DNA of 33,541 nucleotides from an uncultured Bacilli bacterium (GTDB lineage: Bacteria > Bacillota_I > Bacilli_A > RF39 > UBA660). Positions 1 to 7,767 of this stretch are shown here, in pieces (within the stretch, counting starts at the first letter, position 1; each line of letters starts with the position of its first letter). The stretch spans positions 1-33,541 of the forward strand of contig CANQSQ010000012.1 in assembly GCA_947626565.1 (NCBI GenBank), given 5' to 3'. The notes beneath the pieces are model-generated. The model was not told the origin of the DNA. It saw nothing but the letters and a program-made list of their open reading frames with translations, and ran no database searches. Position numbers and translations under genes: made by a program.

Positions 1-47
1 AAGTTTAAACTTAGAAAATTATCATAAAAAAATAATAATTTTAAAAT

Positions 48-77
48 TTGACAGTTAATAAATTAAGATTATATAAT
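48..77 (+). promoter_or_regulatory. Sigma-A promoter upstream of the first gene
   Basis: TTGACA at 48-53 and TATAAT at 72-77 are both perfect consensus hexamers, 18 bases apart. Transcription would start near 84, leaving an AT-rich leader of about 110 bases before the start codon at 197. I see no stable hairpin in that leader. Confidence 0.75.
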
Positions 78-196
78 AAAATATAAGATAAAAAAATTAT
101 ATATCCATTAAAACATTTGTAACTTTGCTAAATTAATCAAATTTTTAAATTAATTTAATCCATAAAAATAAAATATTAAAATTAAAGGTGGTAAAA

Positions 197-778
197 ATGG
201 AATTTTATGATATGATTCAAAACGGTAAACTAAAACTATATGCTATATATGAAGGAGAAAAAGCACCCCGCTATGGAACTTATATCACAGAACATATGCT
301 AAAAAATATAGTCTATGCAGCAGAAAATAAAATAATTGGAGGAGAATATGATGGCAGGTCTACTACAACCTTTCACACAAGTGAAGGAAAAACGATAATA
401 CCTGTAACCAAAACGAACTGTGAAGTAGTTAAAAAAGTATTAGAAAACCGACACGAAGAAGTAACACCCACATCATTAGTCAAATGGTGTTATTTCATGT
501 ATAGTGGAAATCATTACGAAGTAAATTTAGCAAATAAAACAATAGTTAAGAAAAAAGACAATGTTATTACAGATAAAAAAGCGGAAATGGCAAGCAAAAT
601 GTTATCAGATACAGCTATTAATAAAATGATTGGTCTTGAAAAAGTAAATGAAAAAATTAAGGAATATCAAAAAGAGCCAGAATTAAGCGAAGATGAAGTT
701 AGTAAACTCCTTAATGAATGGAATGATTCAGCAGATAATTTTTATACAAGGGTAAAAGCTCAAAACAACCAACCTTAA
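197..778 (+). CDS. Hypothetical protein, 193 residues
   Basis: I do not recognise this protein. It is soluble, with no signal peptide or membrane segment. The first 110 residues look like a mixed alpha/beta domain. The last 80 or so are highly charged and likely helical, with a Lys/Glu-rich stretch near residues 140-175. A GTG lies three codons upstream in frame, but the AGGTGG ribosome binding site at 186-191 is correctly spaced only for the ATG at 197, so I use that. It has its own strong promoter and an 84-base gap to the next gene, so the two may or may not be cotranscribed. The reading frame is long and has normal codon use, so I am sure it is a gene but not of its function. Confidence 0.8.
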   Translation: MEFYDMIQNGKLKLYAIYEGEKAPRYGTYITEHMLKNIVYAAENKIIGGEYDGRSTTTFHTSEGKTIIPVTKTNCEVVKKVLENRHEEVTPTSLVKWCYFMYSGNHYEVNLANKTIVKKKDNVITDKKAEMASKMLSDTAINKMIGLEKVNEKIKEYQKEPELSEDEVSKLLNEWNDSADNFYTRVKAQNNQP

Positions 779-862
779 ATAAAGCAAATTTATCACAATA
801 TCAAATGTAATAAATAGATAAAACTTACAATGACTTTTTTTATCAATTATTAAGGTGATGTA

Positions 863-1366
863 ATGACTAATATTATAATTGGAAATATTATTGCCCTCAT
901 AGCCTCTTTATTGATGGTGTATTCAGGTATAATAAAACAAAAGAAAAAAATTTTGTATGTTCAGACAATACAAATAGGATTATCAGTTGTAAGTAATATG
1001 GTTCTAGGCGGAATTGTTGGAGCTATAATTAATGCACTCAGCTGCATTAGAAATATTTTGTGCTATAAAGATAAACTAGGTTTAAAAGAAAAAATAGTAA
1101 TAACTATACTGGCTACATTTTTATCAATTAGATTTAACAATTTAGGTTTAATTGGTATGTTACCTCTTATAAGTACAATTACTTACTTATGGCTAATGAA
1201 TATTAAAAATGTTATAAAGTTTAAAGGCTTAATAATATTTACTATGATATTATGGCTTATATATGATTTAACAATTAAATCATATTCTTCTGCCGTTTTT
1301 GATTTAATGACTGTTATTACAAATACTTATACAATAATTAAATTAAGTAAAAAAAGCAATATTTAA
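863..1366 (+). CDS. YgjV-like small integral membrane protein
   Basis: A 167-residue, very hydrophobic protein with about five or six membrane-spanning stretches (roughly residues 4-24, 33-58, 77-95, 97-110, 118-140 and 143-160). The pattern of a glycine-rich second hydrophobic stretch followed by a conserved Arg (SCIRN, about residue 63) recalls the YgjV family of inner membrane proteins, whose function is not established. The ATG at 863 follows an AAGGTGATG ribosome binding site. The family assignment rests on overall look and length, not a decisive motif, so it is tentative. No neighbour gives a functional hint. Confidence 0.6.
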   Translation: MTNIIIGNIIALIASLLMVYSGIIKQKKKILYVQTIQIGLSVVSNMVLGGIVGAIINALSCIRNILCYKDKLGLKEKIVITILATFLSIRFNNLGLIGMLPLISTITYLWLMNIKNVIKFKGLIIFTMILWLIYDLTIKSYSSAVFDLMTVITNTYTIIKLSKKSNI

Positions 1367-1549
1367 AAAAATCTATAAATAAATAATATAACAGTAAATT
1401 TTAGTTACTATTTTCAACAAAAAGCATAGTATTTAGCTTATTAAGAATAACTTTAAAATGAAGAATACTGTAATGAAGAACTTGGCATAGTATAAATAGT
1501 TCAATAACAGAAATAATAGTATTGGCTAATTAGAAATGGATACAATAAT

Positions 1550-1582
1550 ACAAGGTAGTTTATTACTTACCTTGTTTTTTTA
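1550..1582 (+). terminator. Rho-independent terminator upstream of uvrB
   Basis: ACAAGGTA (1550-1557) and TACCTTGT (1568-1575) form a perfect 8-bp stem with a 10-base loop, followed directly by a run of T. It would end transcription from the YgjV-like gene, or from an unrecognised small transcript in the gap. Confidence 0.7.
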
Positions 1583-1600
1583 TAGTAAAAATGCTAAAAT
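1572..1600 (+). promoter_or_regulatory. Promoter of uvrB
   Basis: TTGTTT (1572-1577) lies 17 bases before TAAAAT (1595-1600), which is preceded by TGC (extended -10). The start would be near 1607, about 65 bases before the uvrB ATG. The -35 element overlaps the U-tract of the preceding terminator. I saw no convincing LexA box. Confidence 0.5.
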
Positions 1601-1673
1601 AAATAAGCGAAAAAAATTATCATCAACATTAAAAATTATAATATTTATCATATATAGTAGAAAGGAGAAAAAT

Positions 1674-3629
1674 ATGTTTGACTTAGTATCTAAATTCAAA
1701 CCTAGTGGTGACCAACCCCAAGCTATTGAAAAATTAGTTCAAGGAGTTAAAGAAGGCAAAAAAGAACAAGTTTTACTAGGCGCAACAGGTACCGGTAAAA
1801 CCTTTACCATTGCCAATGTTATTAAAGAAGTAAATAAACCAACTTTAGTTTTAGCTCATAATAAAACTCTTGCTGGACAACTCTATTCTGAGTTCAAAGA
1901 ATTATTTCCTAATAATCGAGTTGAGTATTTTGTCTCATACTACGACTACTACCAACCAGAAGCCTATGTTCCTTCAACAGATACCTATATTGAAAAAGAC
2001 TCTTCTATAAATGATGAAATAGATGAATTGCGTCATGCTGCTACGTCATCGCTATTATCGAGAAGAGATGTTATCGTCGTTGCCAGTGTTTCTTGTATTT
2101 ATGGTATTGGTGAAGTTGAAGAATATAAAAGTAAAATGCTAACTCTTTCAGTAGGGGATATTATTGATCGTAATCAAGTATTAACTAAATTAATTGAAAT
2201 GCTTTATGAGCGTAATGATTTTGACTTTAAACGTGGAACTTTTCGTGTTCGAGGCGATGTCCTAGAAATTATTCCCGCTAACCAAAACACTACAGGTTAT
2301 CGTATTGAATTTTTTGATAATGAAATTGACCGTATTTCGACTATTGATACTTTAACTGGAGTTGTAACTGAAAATATTAAAAATGTTAGTCTTTTCCCAG
2401 CCAGTCACTTTGTTGTCAGTGATGAAAAATTACATCAAGCTATTATTCGTATAAAAAATGAATTGAAAGAACGATTAATAGAACTTAAAGCTGATAACAA
2501 ATTAGTTGCTGCTGAACGTTTGGAGCAACGTACTAACTATGATTTAGAGATGCTAGAAGAAACAGGCTTTTGTTCCGGTATTGAAAATTATTCAGCCCCA
2601 ATGGCTGGCCGTGGTAGGGGAGAAACCCCAACAACATTAATGGACTTTTTCCCAGATGATTATTTACTAATTGTTGATGAGTCTCACGTAACGCTACCTC
2701 AAGTTCGAGGAATGTATAATGGAGACAGAGCTCGAAAAATGAACCTCGTTGAATATGGTTTTCGTCTTCCTAGTGCTCTTGACAATCGACCTTTAAAGTA
2801 TGATGAATTTGAGAAAAAAATTAACCAAGTCATTTATATTTCCGCCACCCCTGGAGATTTAGAACTTGCTCATACTAATAATCAATATGTAGAACAAATA
2901 ATTAGACCAACCGGACTTCTTGATCCTACGATAGAAGTACGTCCAACTCTAGGTCAAATTGATGATTTAGTTGGTGAAATCAAAGAACGTATGGCTAAAG
3001 ATGAACGTGTTCTTATCACAACTTTAACAATTCGTATGGCTGAAGAATTAACTAATTATTTAAAAGAATTAGATGTTAAAGTTGCCTATCTTCATAGTGA
3101 AGTAAAAACCCTTGAACGTATGCAAATTATTCATGACTTACGAACCGGTAAATACAATGTTGTTGTTGGTATAAACCTTTTACGTGAAGGTATTGATATT
3201 CCTGAAGTATCTTTAATAGCCATTTTAGATGCTGACAAAGAAGGCTTTTTAAGAAGTAACCGCAGTTTAATTCAAACTATTGGTCGTTGTGCTAGAAATG
3301 CTCATGGTCACGTTATTATGTATGGTGATAAAATAACTGACTCTATGAAAAATGCTATTGAAGAAACTGCTCGTCGTCGTCACATTCAGGAGGAATATAA
3401 TAAAGAACATAATATTATTCCGCAAACAATTAAAAAAGAAATTCGAGAAGTTATTTCTAATATCGCTGGTGGTTCAAGTTCTAAATCATCTCCTAAAAAG
3501 TTAACTAAGAAAGAAATTGCCAAAAATATTGATGCTATTGAACAAGAAATGCGTGAAGCTGCTAAGAACTTAGACTTTGAACGTGCTATGGAACTAAGAG
3601 ATATTTTATTTGAAATGAAATCAGAATAA
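1674..3629 (+). CDS. uvrB: UvrABC excision nuclease subunit B
   Basis: UvrB is the damage-verifying helicase-like subunit of nucleotide excision repair. It is loaded by UvrA and recruits UvrC. The 651-residue product shows the Walker A motif GATGTGKT near residue 39, the beta-hairpin motif [12 protein letters not shown] near residue 90, the Walker B-like VDESH, the helicase C-terminal motifs, and a C-terminal UVR domain (about the last 35 residues) that contacts UvrC. The frame is open back to 1536, but ATG 1674 is the start: it follows AAAGGAGAA at 1661-1669 and the protein then begins [10 protein letters not shown], as in the family. It has its own promoter and terminator. uvrA, normally next, lies 5.2 kb downstream beyond an inserted three-gene cassette. 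Confidence 0.98.
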   Translation: MFDLVSKFKPSGDQPQAIEKLVQGVKEGKKEQVLLGATGTGKTFTIANVIKEVNKPTLVLAHNKTLAGQLYSEFKELFPNNRVEYFVSYYDYYQPEAYVPSTDTYIEKDSSINDEIDELRHAATSSLLSRRDVIVVASVSCIYGIGEVEEYKSKMLTLSVGDIIDRNQVLTKLIEMLYERNDFDFKRGTFRVRGDVLEIIPANQNTTGYRIEFFDNEIDRISTIDTLTGVVTENIKNVSLFPASHFVVSDEKLHQAIIRIKNELKERLIELKADNKLVAAERLEQRTNYDLEMLEETGFCSGIENYSAPMAGRGRGETPTTLMDFFPDDYLLIVDESHVTLPQVRGMYNGDRARKMNLVEYGFRLPSALDNRPLKYDEFEKKINQVIYISATPGDLELAHTNNQYVEQIIRPTGLLDPTIEVRPTLGQIDDLVGEIKERMAKDERVLITTLTIRMAEELTNYLKELDVKVAYLHSEVKTLERMQIIHDLRTGKYNVVVGINLLREGIDIPEVSLIAILDADKEGFLRSNRSLIQTIGRCARNAHGHVIMYGDKITDSMKNAIEETARRRHIQEEYNKEHNIIPQTIKKEIREVISNIAGGSSSKSSPKKLTKKEIAKNIDAIEQEMREAAKNLDFERAMELRDILFEMKSE

Positions 3630-3641
3630 TTCAACAATTTC

Positions 3642-3677
3642 TGTGGAGAAAACCAAAAAGTTTTTTCCACATTTTTT
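3642..3677 (+). terminator. Terminator after uvrB
   Basis: TGTGGAGAAAAC (3642-3653) pairs with GTTTTTTCCACA (3660-3671) over 12 positions with one G-U pair and a short loop, followed by six T. It separates uvrB from the downstream cassette. Both stem arms also resemble DnaA boxes (see the separate entry). Confidence 0.75.
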
Positions 3678-3685
3678 GTGGATAA
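3642..3685. promoter_or_regulatory. Cluster of three DnaA-box-like sites
   Basis: TGTGGATAA at 3677-3685 is a perfect reverse complement of the DnaA box TTATCCACA. TTTTCCACA (3663-3671) and TGTGGAGAA (3642-3650) each differ by one base. Three sites in 44 bases is dense, but two of them are the arms of the uvrB terminator, so they are not independent of each other. Confidence 0.4.
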
Positions 3686-3705
3686 AACATTATTTATAAA
3701 AATTA

Positions 3706-3714
3706 TGATAAAAT
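3706..3714 (+). promoter_or_regulatory. Possible extended -10 for the DUF3800 gene
   Basis: TGATAAAAT matches an extended -10 (TGnTAtAAT) about 30 bases before the ATG at 3745. No good -35 hexamer is present at the right distance, so this is a weak call, but some promoter is needed here because the uvrB terminator lies just upstream. Confidence 0.35.
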
Positions 3715-3744
3715 AAAATAAAAAAAGTATTTGAGAGGTAATAT

Positions 3745-5754
3745 ATGAAAAAAACATTTATCATGTACTTAGATGAATCAGGAAGCTTTAAAAAAGATAA
3801 AGATAGTGTCAAAAGAGGTAAAAACCCTTCTTTAATTGGAGGTGTTTTATTTGAAGAAAATAACTTTACATTAAATCATATTAATCAAATTATCGGTACT
3901 GAAAGTATTCATTGTACAGAAGACAAAGATGTTGAAAAACAATTCCAACGATTTATGCAAATAAATGCCAATAATGTTCAACTGATTCTTTTTCAAAATA
4001 CTGAATGTATCTGGATTCTTGATAATAATTTAACATATTTAAATATTATGACTGAAGGTATTATAAAAACATTAACATACTTAAAACAAAAATATGGTGA
4101 TATTCTCTTAAAAGTATTAATTGCCAATCGAGTAGATACTACAGCTAATCTTCCTAAAATGGAAAGTGTTGTCCAAAAAGATGTTTATATAAAAAGACTA
4201 CAAGAAAAACTAATTCTTTCTTCTTTAGACAAACAAATAAAAAAAGATGATTGGCAAATAGAAAAAGCCTCTGCTAGAGAAGATAAACGTCTCATGATTG
4301 CTGATATAGTTTGTAATACTTTCTATATGAGAAATTTAAAATTCCCAAAACCTATGCAAGAAGAAATTACCAAAATCTACCAAGACAAAAATAAGACAAT
4401 AATCTTTTCTGTTTTAGAATCTTTTGCGGAAAAAGAGTTCACCAAATATTTATTAGAAAATCGTCTTGGAGAAGCTGTATCACTATTATGTCAACGGAAA
4501 GATGAAAATTTTATTGCTGACAAAATGCGCCTTGTCCAAGAAAAACTTCTTATCATGACCCGTTCGGAAATAGAATTACAATATCGTTTTATTGCTACAA
4601 GAATTGAAAATTTTATCGAAATTAATAATGATTTTACAGGCTGCATTATGTTTTTAAAAAATCTCTTAAAATATTTTTTGCCCAAATTAAAAAATATTGA
4701 AGAAATACAAGAACTTACTTCTAAATTAAATCTAGATATTAACTTTTATTTAATTACGGCTTATTCCCATACCGGAAATATTAAAGAAATAGAAGATTGT
4801 TTACAAACTTGTGATAAGGAAATAGAAAATCTCAGCAATAACTGGGAAAGTATCAATTATCAAATGAAATATCAAAACAGAAAAATTGTTCACTACAGCA
4901 ATTTATTTGAATTTACCTACAGTTTAAATTCTTGTAAAGACTTAGTTAAGAAATGTAAAGGAATAAAAAGTGTCTTAGAATTATGTTATGAAGATAAAAA
5001 ACCTATCAAATATGAAGAATTAGCTAAAGCTCTAGGCAATTTAGTTCAAATTTATACCTTTTTATTAAGAAGTAATCAAGCTTATTATATAGAGGCCAAA
5101 CAAGCTAGTGACGAAGCGATTGAAGAATTTGAATATCTTGAAGATAAAAAAAGACAATATTTATATCGTTGTGCTCTTGAAACAGAAGCTAATAACTATG
5201 ACAATGCTCTTGCTTTTCTTTTTCAATCTGTAGGATTAACCAAAGACCAAAAACTTGAAAACCTTGTTAAAAAACTAGAAGAATCCTCAAGTTATACACT
5301 TATGCAGTATATTCGTCTCATGGCTGAAGGCAAACTTGCCGGCTGGCAAAAAGCCGATACTATGGCTCAAGTAATTTTTCGAAGTCCCCTTTTAAATTCC
5401 AAAAATCATTTTTCTCCAAAACACCCTTACGAAATAATTAGTTGGAAATGGGCTACTTATTTAATGGAAACAGGTAACACCAAGGCTGCCATCGAAAAAT
5501 ATGATATGGCTTTATCGTTCGGTTTTGAAGAAGATAGTACTTTAAATATGATTGGTTTTGCCATTGAATTAGAAAAATATTCTTATCTTTTAAAATATAA
5601 TATAGCTAATCAACTAAACTCAGTAAAAAAATCTCTTCAAAAACACTATCAAAAAATTAGTCAAAATTTTAAAAATAATATTTTTGAAACCATTGATTTT
5701 GAAAAAGTTGATAGTCAATACTATTTTGCTTTAAGTCGAAAAATAACATATTAG
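3745..5754 (+). CDS. DUF3800-type protein with C-terminal TPR-like region (cassette gene A)
   Basis: This is the first gene of a three-gene cassette. The N-terminus carries YLDESGS (D10, E11), then an IHCTE segment (H56) and an IADIVCN segment (D187). That order of DE, H and AD motifs is what I know from DUF3800 proteins, which are suspected to have an RNase H-like nuclease fold; catalysis here is inference. Residues of about 220-669 are almost entirely helical. They include TPR-like pairs such as the stretch around SHTGNIKEIEDCL (about residue 340) and WATYLMETGNTKAAIEKYDMAL (about residue 570), which suggests a protein-interaction or sensor scaffold. At 669 residues it is far longer than a bare DUF3800 domain (roughly 200-250). 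The start ATG follows GAGAGGT. The next gene begins 9 bases after its stop, so they are cotranscribed. Confidence 0.75.
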   Translation: MKKTFIMYLDESGSFKKDKDSVKRGKNPSLIGGVLFEENNFTLNHINQIIGTESIHCTEDKDVEKQFQRFMQINANNVQLILFQNTECIWILDNNLTYLNIMTEGIIKTLTYLKQKYGDILLKVLIANRVDTTANLPKMESVVQKDVYIKRLQEKLILSSLDKQIKKDDWQIEKASAREDKRLMIADIVCNTFYMRNLKFPKPMQEEITKIYQDKNKTIIFSVLESFAEKEFTKYLLENRLGEAVSLLCQRKDENFIADKMRLVQEKLLIMTRSEIELQYRFIATRIENFIEINNDFTGCIMFLKNLLKYFLPKLKNIEEIQELTSKLNLDINFYLITAYSHTGNIKEIEDCLQTCDKEIENLSNNWESINYQMKYQNRKIVHYSNLFEFTYSLNSCKDLVKKCKGIKSVLELCYEDKKPIKYEELAKALGNLVQIYTFLLRSNQAYYIEAKQASDEAIEEFEYLEDKKRQYLYRCALETEANNYDNALAFLFQSVGLTKDQKLENLVKKLEESSSYTLMQYIRLMAEGKLAGWQKADTMAQVIFRSPLLNSKNHFSPKHPYEIISWKWATYLMETGNTKAAIEKYDMALSFGFEEDSTLNMIGFAIELEKYSYLLKYNIANQLNSVKKSLQKHYQKISQNFKNNIFETIDFEKVDSQYYFALSRKITY

Positions 5755-5763
5755 GAGGTAATT

Positions 5764-7578
5764 ATGCGTTTTTTAAGATTCTTTAAAAATAAAATAATAG
5801 AATTTGTAGTATTTTATGCAACCATTGTTATTATGGTACTTTTAATGTCTCATTGGCAAATATTAAAAGAAATGCCTGAAATGCTTTTATCAGGAATATT
5901 AATTTCCTTTATCTTTTCTTTATTTGTAGAACTTCTACTTATTTCTCAAAAAAGAAAATGGGTTATCTTTCTTTTACCAATTTATTGCTTTTTAGCCTAT
6001 AAAATATTAGATAGTGGCTTTCAAATAATCTTTCAAAAGCAACTAACTTCCTTACAAGAAAACTTCTTCACTCCTTTTTGTGTAGCCTATAGCTTTATAC
6101 TATTAATAGAAGTTATTCTATTTGGAAACTATTTGTTTTTAAAAAATAAACATTTCGTCGAAGAAAAAGCCAATAGTCTAAAATTAGCCTGGTCTAAAAT
6201 ATACTATTCATTACCAGTTTTTAGTTTCCTATCTAATATAACTCTTATTTTTACCATTGCTACATCAATCGTAAGAACAGAATTAATTCCCGAAATGTAT
6301 ATTATCTGGGTTATTCTCCATTTTATAATAATATACTTTTCTAGTTTCATTGATTTACATAGCGTTGACTTAGAGAAAGTAGAAAATTATTTCCTATATA
6401 GTACTTTTCAATATGAATTAAATCCCTTTTCTAATTTTTATACAATAGCGCTTATAACGGAAAGAAACCGCTACAGTGGTAAGCAAAAATTGTCCCTTTC
6501 TCCTCATTTAAACTATGAAGATTACAACAGTGCTATTTTAGTAAATGAATTTTATAATAGAAAATCAATCATAGGGAAAAAGAAAAATAAGTACCATATT
6601 CTCTATTTAAAAAGTAAAAAACTTAATAAATATACCCAAAAAGAAAAAGAGGCTATTTTTAAAATATTAGCAGAAGACGAAAAAGTAGGAATTCAACCTA
6701 TTATCTATGATAACTATTCCAAAGAAAAAAATTTAAATGAATTAGGCAAAGAATTATCCTTAAAATATCCTTACTACCGAAAATATATTTTATTTGATTC
6801 ACTAAATGAAATTATAAAAGATGTATTAAAAAATAAAGACAACAACTATCTTTTGGCGATAAGAGACCAAGTAAAAAAAATAATAGAAATGATTTCTTCC
6901 TACCAAAAAGAAGATACTATAAATAATTTAAAAGAAGAATTATATGATACCAAAAATGATTTGAAGTTATTTTATACAGCCATTAAAATCTGTGAATTTA
7001 CATTTTTTATAAGATGTTTAAGAGAAAATAAAGAAAAAATTTTAGATTTTGAAAAACCTTCTATCGGACAATACGTTCAACATATAGAAGATAATACAAT
7101 ATATCAAAAAGATAAGTATAAAGATTTAATTCAAAGCGCTATTTACCTAGATAAATCAGCAGTAAGAAATAATAAATCCGAACTAAAACAAAATCAAATT
7201 AGTTATAAAAAATTATGTGAAGTAATCTGCAAAGTAAGGAATCGTTACATTGGTCATGGTAGTATGATTTATTCTGTTTCATCAGAATTTGTCTATCATA
7301 TATTAATTGTTACAGAACAAATTATAAAAAGATATTATGAAACTTACACAGAACTAGAAAATATTGAAGTTTCTTTAAAAGAGTATAAGCCTCCTTTATA
7401 TATTGAATATAATGCTGCCAGATACTATTATAGTTCTCAACTAGAAAAAGATTACTTTCGCTACTTAGAGTATGAAAGTGGTAAAATTATAACTTATAAA
7501 TTATCCGAAAATAAAATCATAACCTCAATTACATTAGCAAGTGAATTTTACTTAGATAAAAGAAAAGGAGATGTGTAA
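5764..7578 (+). CDS. Six-TM membrane protein with HEPN-like RNx4HG motif (cassette gene B)
   Basis: Second cassette gene, 604 residues, not a family I can name. The first 200 residues hold about six membrane segments (near 11-28, 40-60, 66-82, 103-125, 150-170 and 176-196). About 400 residues of charged, mostly helical sequence follow and are probably cytoplasmic. Near the C-terminus, R492-N-R-Y-I-G-H498-G fits the Rx4-6H motif of HEPN ribonucleases and sits between two predicted helices, as in that fold. I infer a membrane-tethered HEPN-type effector or scaffold. It has an AGGAGGT site 9 bases after gene A, and its stop is followed one base later by the original start of gene C, so all three were translated together. 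Function is unproven. Confidence 0.7.
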   Translation: MRFLRFFKNKIIEFVVFYATIVIMVLLMSHWQILKEMPEMLLSGILISFIFSLFVELLLISQKRKWVIFLLPIYCFLAYKILDSGFQIIFQKQLTSLQENFFTPFCVAYSFILLIEVILFGNYLFLKNKHFVEEKANSLKLAWSKIYYSLPVFSFLSNITLIFTIATSIVRTELIPEMYIIWVILHFIIIYFSSFIDLHSVDLEKVENYFLYSTFQYELNPFSNFYTIALITERNRYSGKQKLSLSPHLNYEDYNSAILVNEFYNRKSIIGKKKNKYHILYLKSKKLNKYTQKEKEAIFKILAEDEKVGIQPIIYDNYSKEKNLNELGKELSLKYPYYRKYILFDSLNEIIKDVLKNKDNNYLLAIRDQVKKIIEMISSYQKEDTINNLKEELYDTKNDLKLFYTAIKICEFTFFIRCLRENKEKILDFEKPSIGQYVQHIEDNTIYQKDKYKDLIQSAIYLDKSAVRNNKSELKQNQISYKKLCEVICKVRNRYIGHGSMIYSVSSEFVYHILIVTEQIIKRYYETYTELENIEVSLKEYKPPLYIEYNAARYYYSSQLEKDYFRYLEYESGKIITYKLSENKIITSITLASEFYLDKRKGDV

Positions 7579-7579
7579 A

Positions 7580-7648
7580 ATGTCTGAAAAATTTTCTTCT
7601 TTCTCTTACAATATAATTCTTCATACCAATCTTTCTAAAATAAAATAA
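7580..7648 (+). pseudogene. Detached 5' end of cassette gene C (22 codons, then frameshift)
   Basis: An ATG at 7580 with a good AAAGGAGATG ribosome binding site, one base after gene B's stop, opens a frame of only 22 codons ending in TAA at 7646-7648. A second frame, shifted and open from 7639, continues without interruption into the 7768-8718 gene and reads as normal protein. Deleting five bases from the TAAAA repeat at 7636-7650 joins the two into one 377-residue protein. So the true start of gene C appears to be 7580, and the gene is currently out of frame. Confidence 0.75.
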
Positions 7649-7650
7649 AA
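7636..7650 (+). repeat. TAAAA x3 tandem repeat causing a frameshift
   Basis: Three exact copies of TAAAA lie at codons 19-24 of cassette gene C. With three copies the frame ends at a TAA inside the repeat; with two copies the whole gene is in frame. A unit of five bases changes the frame with each gain or loss, the arrangement used by phase-variable genes, although three copies is a short tract. Confidence 0.8.
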
Positions 7651-7767
7651 AATTCCCCGTTATTAAAAATTGTTAATTATGAAGAATTTATCAAAGAATT
7701 TGGTAAAGAAGAGTATAAAAAAAGATTATTAAATAATAGTGCTGACGATGATTATAAATTTTTATAT

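Larger units (their letters stand above)
1367..1673. other. Intergenic region before uvrB
   Basis: This 307-base gap holds a hairpin terminator (1550-1582) and an extended -10 promoter (1572-1600). An open frame runs into uvrB from 1536 but lacks a ribosome binding site, and its first 46 codons read through the terminator hairpin, so I take it as non-coding. I see nothing recognisable in 1367-1549. Confidence 0.6.

Noticed and set aside
188-196. GTG start three codons upstream of the first gene
   Set aside because: The ribosome binding site overlaps this GTG and is correctly spaced only for ATG 197.
1536-1673. 46-codon N-terminal extension of UvrB
   Set aside because: It lacks a ribosome binding site, crosses a terminator and promoter, and has no resemblance to UvrB; AAAGGAGAA before ATG 1674 decides the start.
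3386-3757. Minus-strand 123-codon frame over the end of uvrB
   Set aside because: It is antisense to conserved uvrB codons, has no ribosome binding site and reads as low-complexity Ser/Phe-rich sequence.
7580-7648. Programmed ribosomal frameshift instead of mutation
   Set aside because: There is no classic slippery heptamer with a downstream stem or pseudoknot; the A-rich repeat could slip a ribosome, but a five-base tandem copy number change explains the shift more simply.
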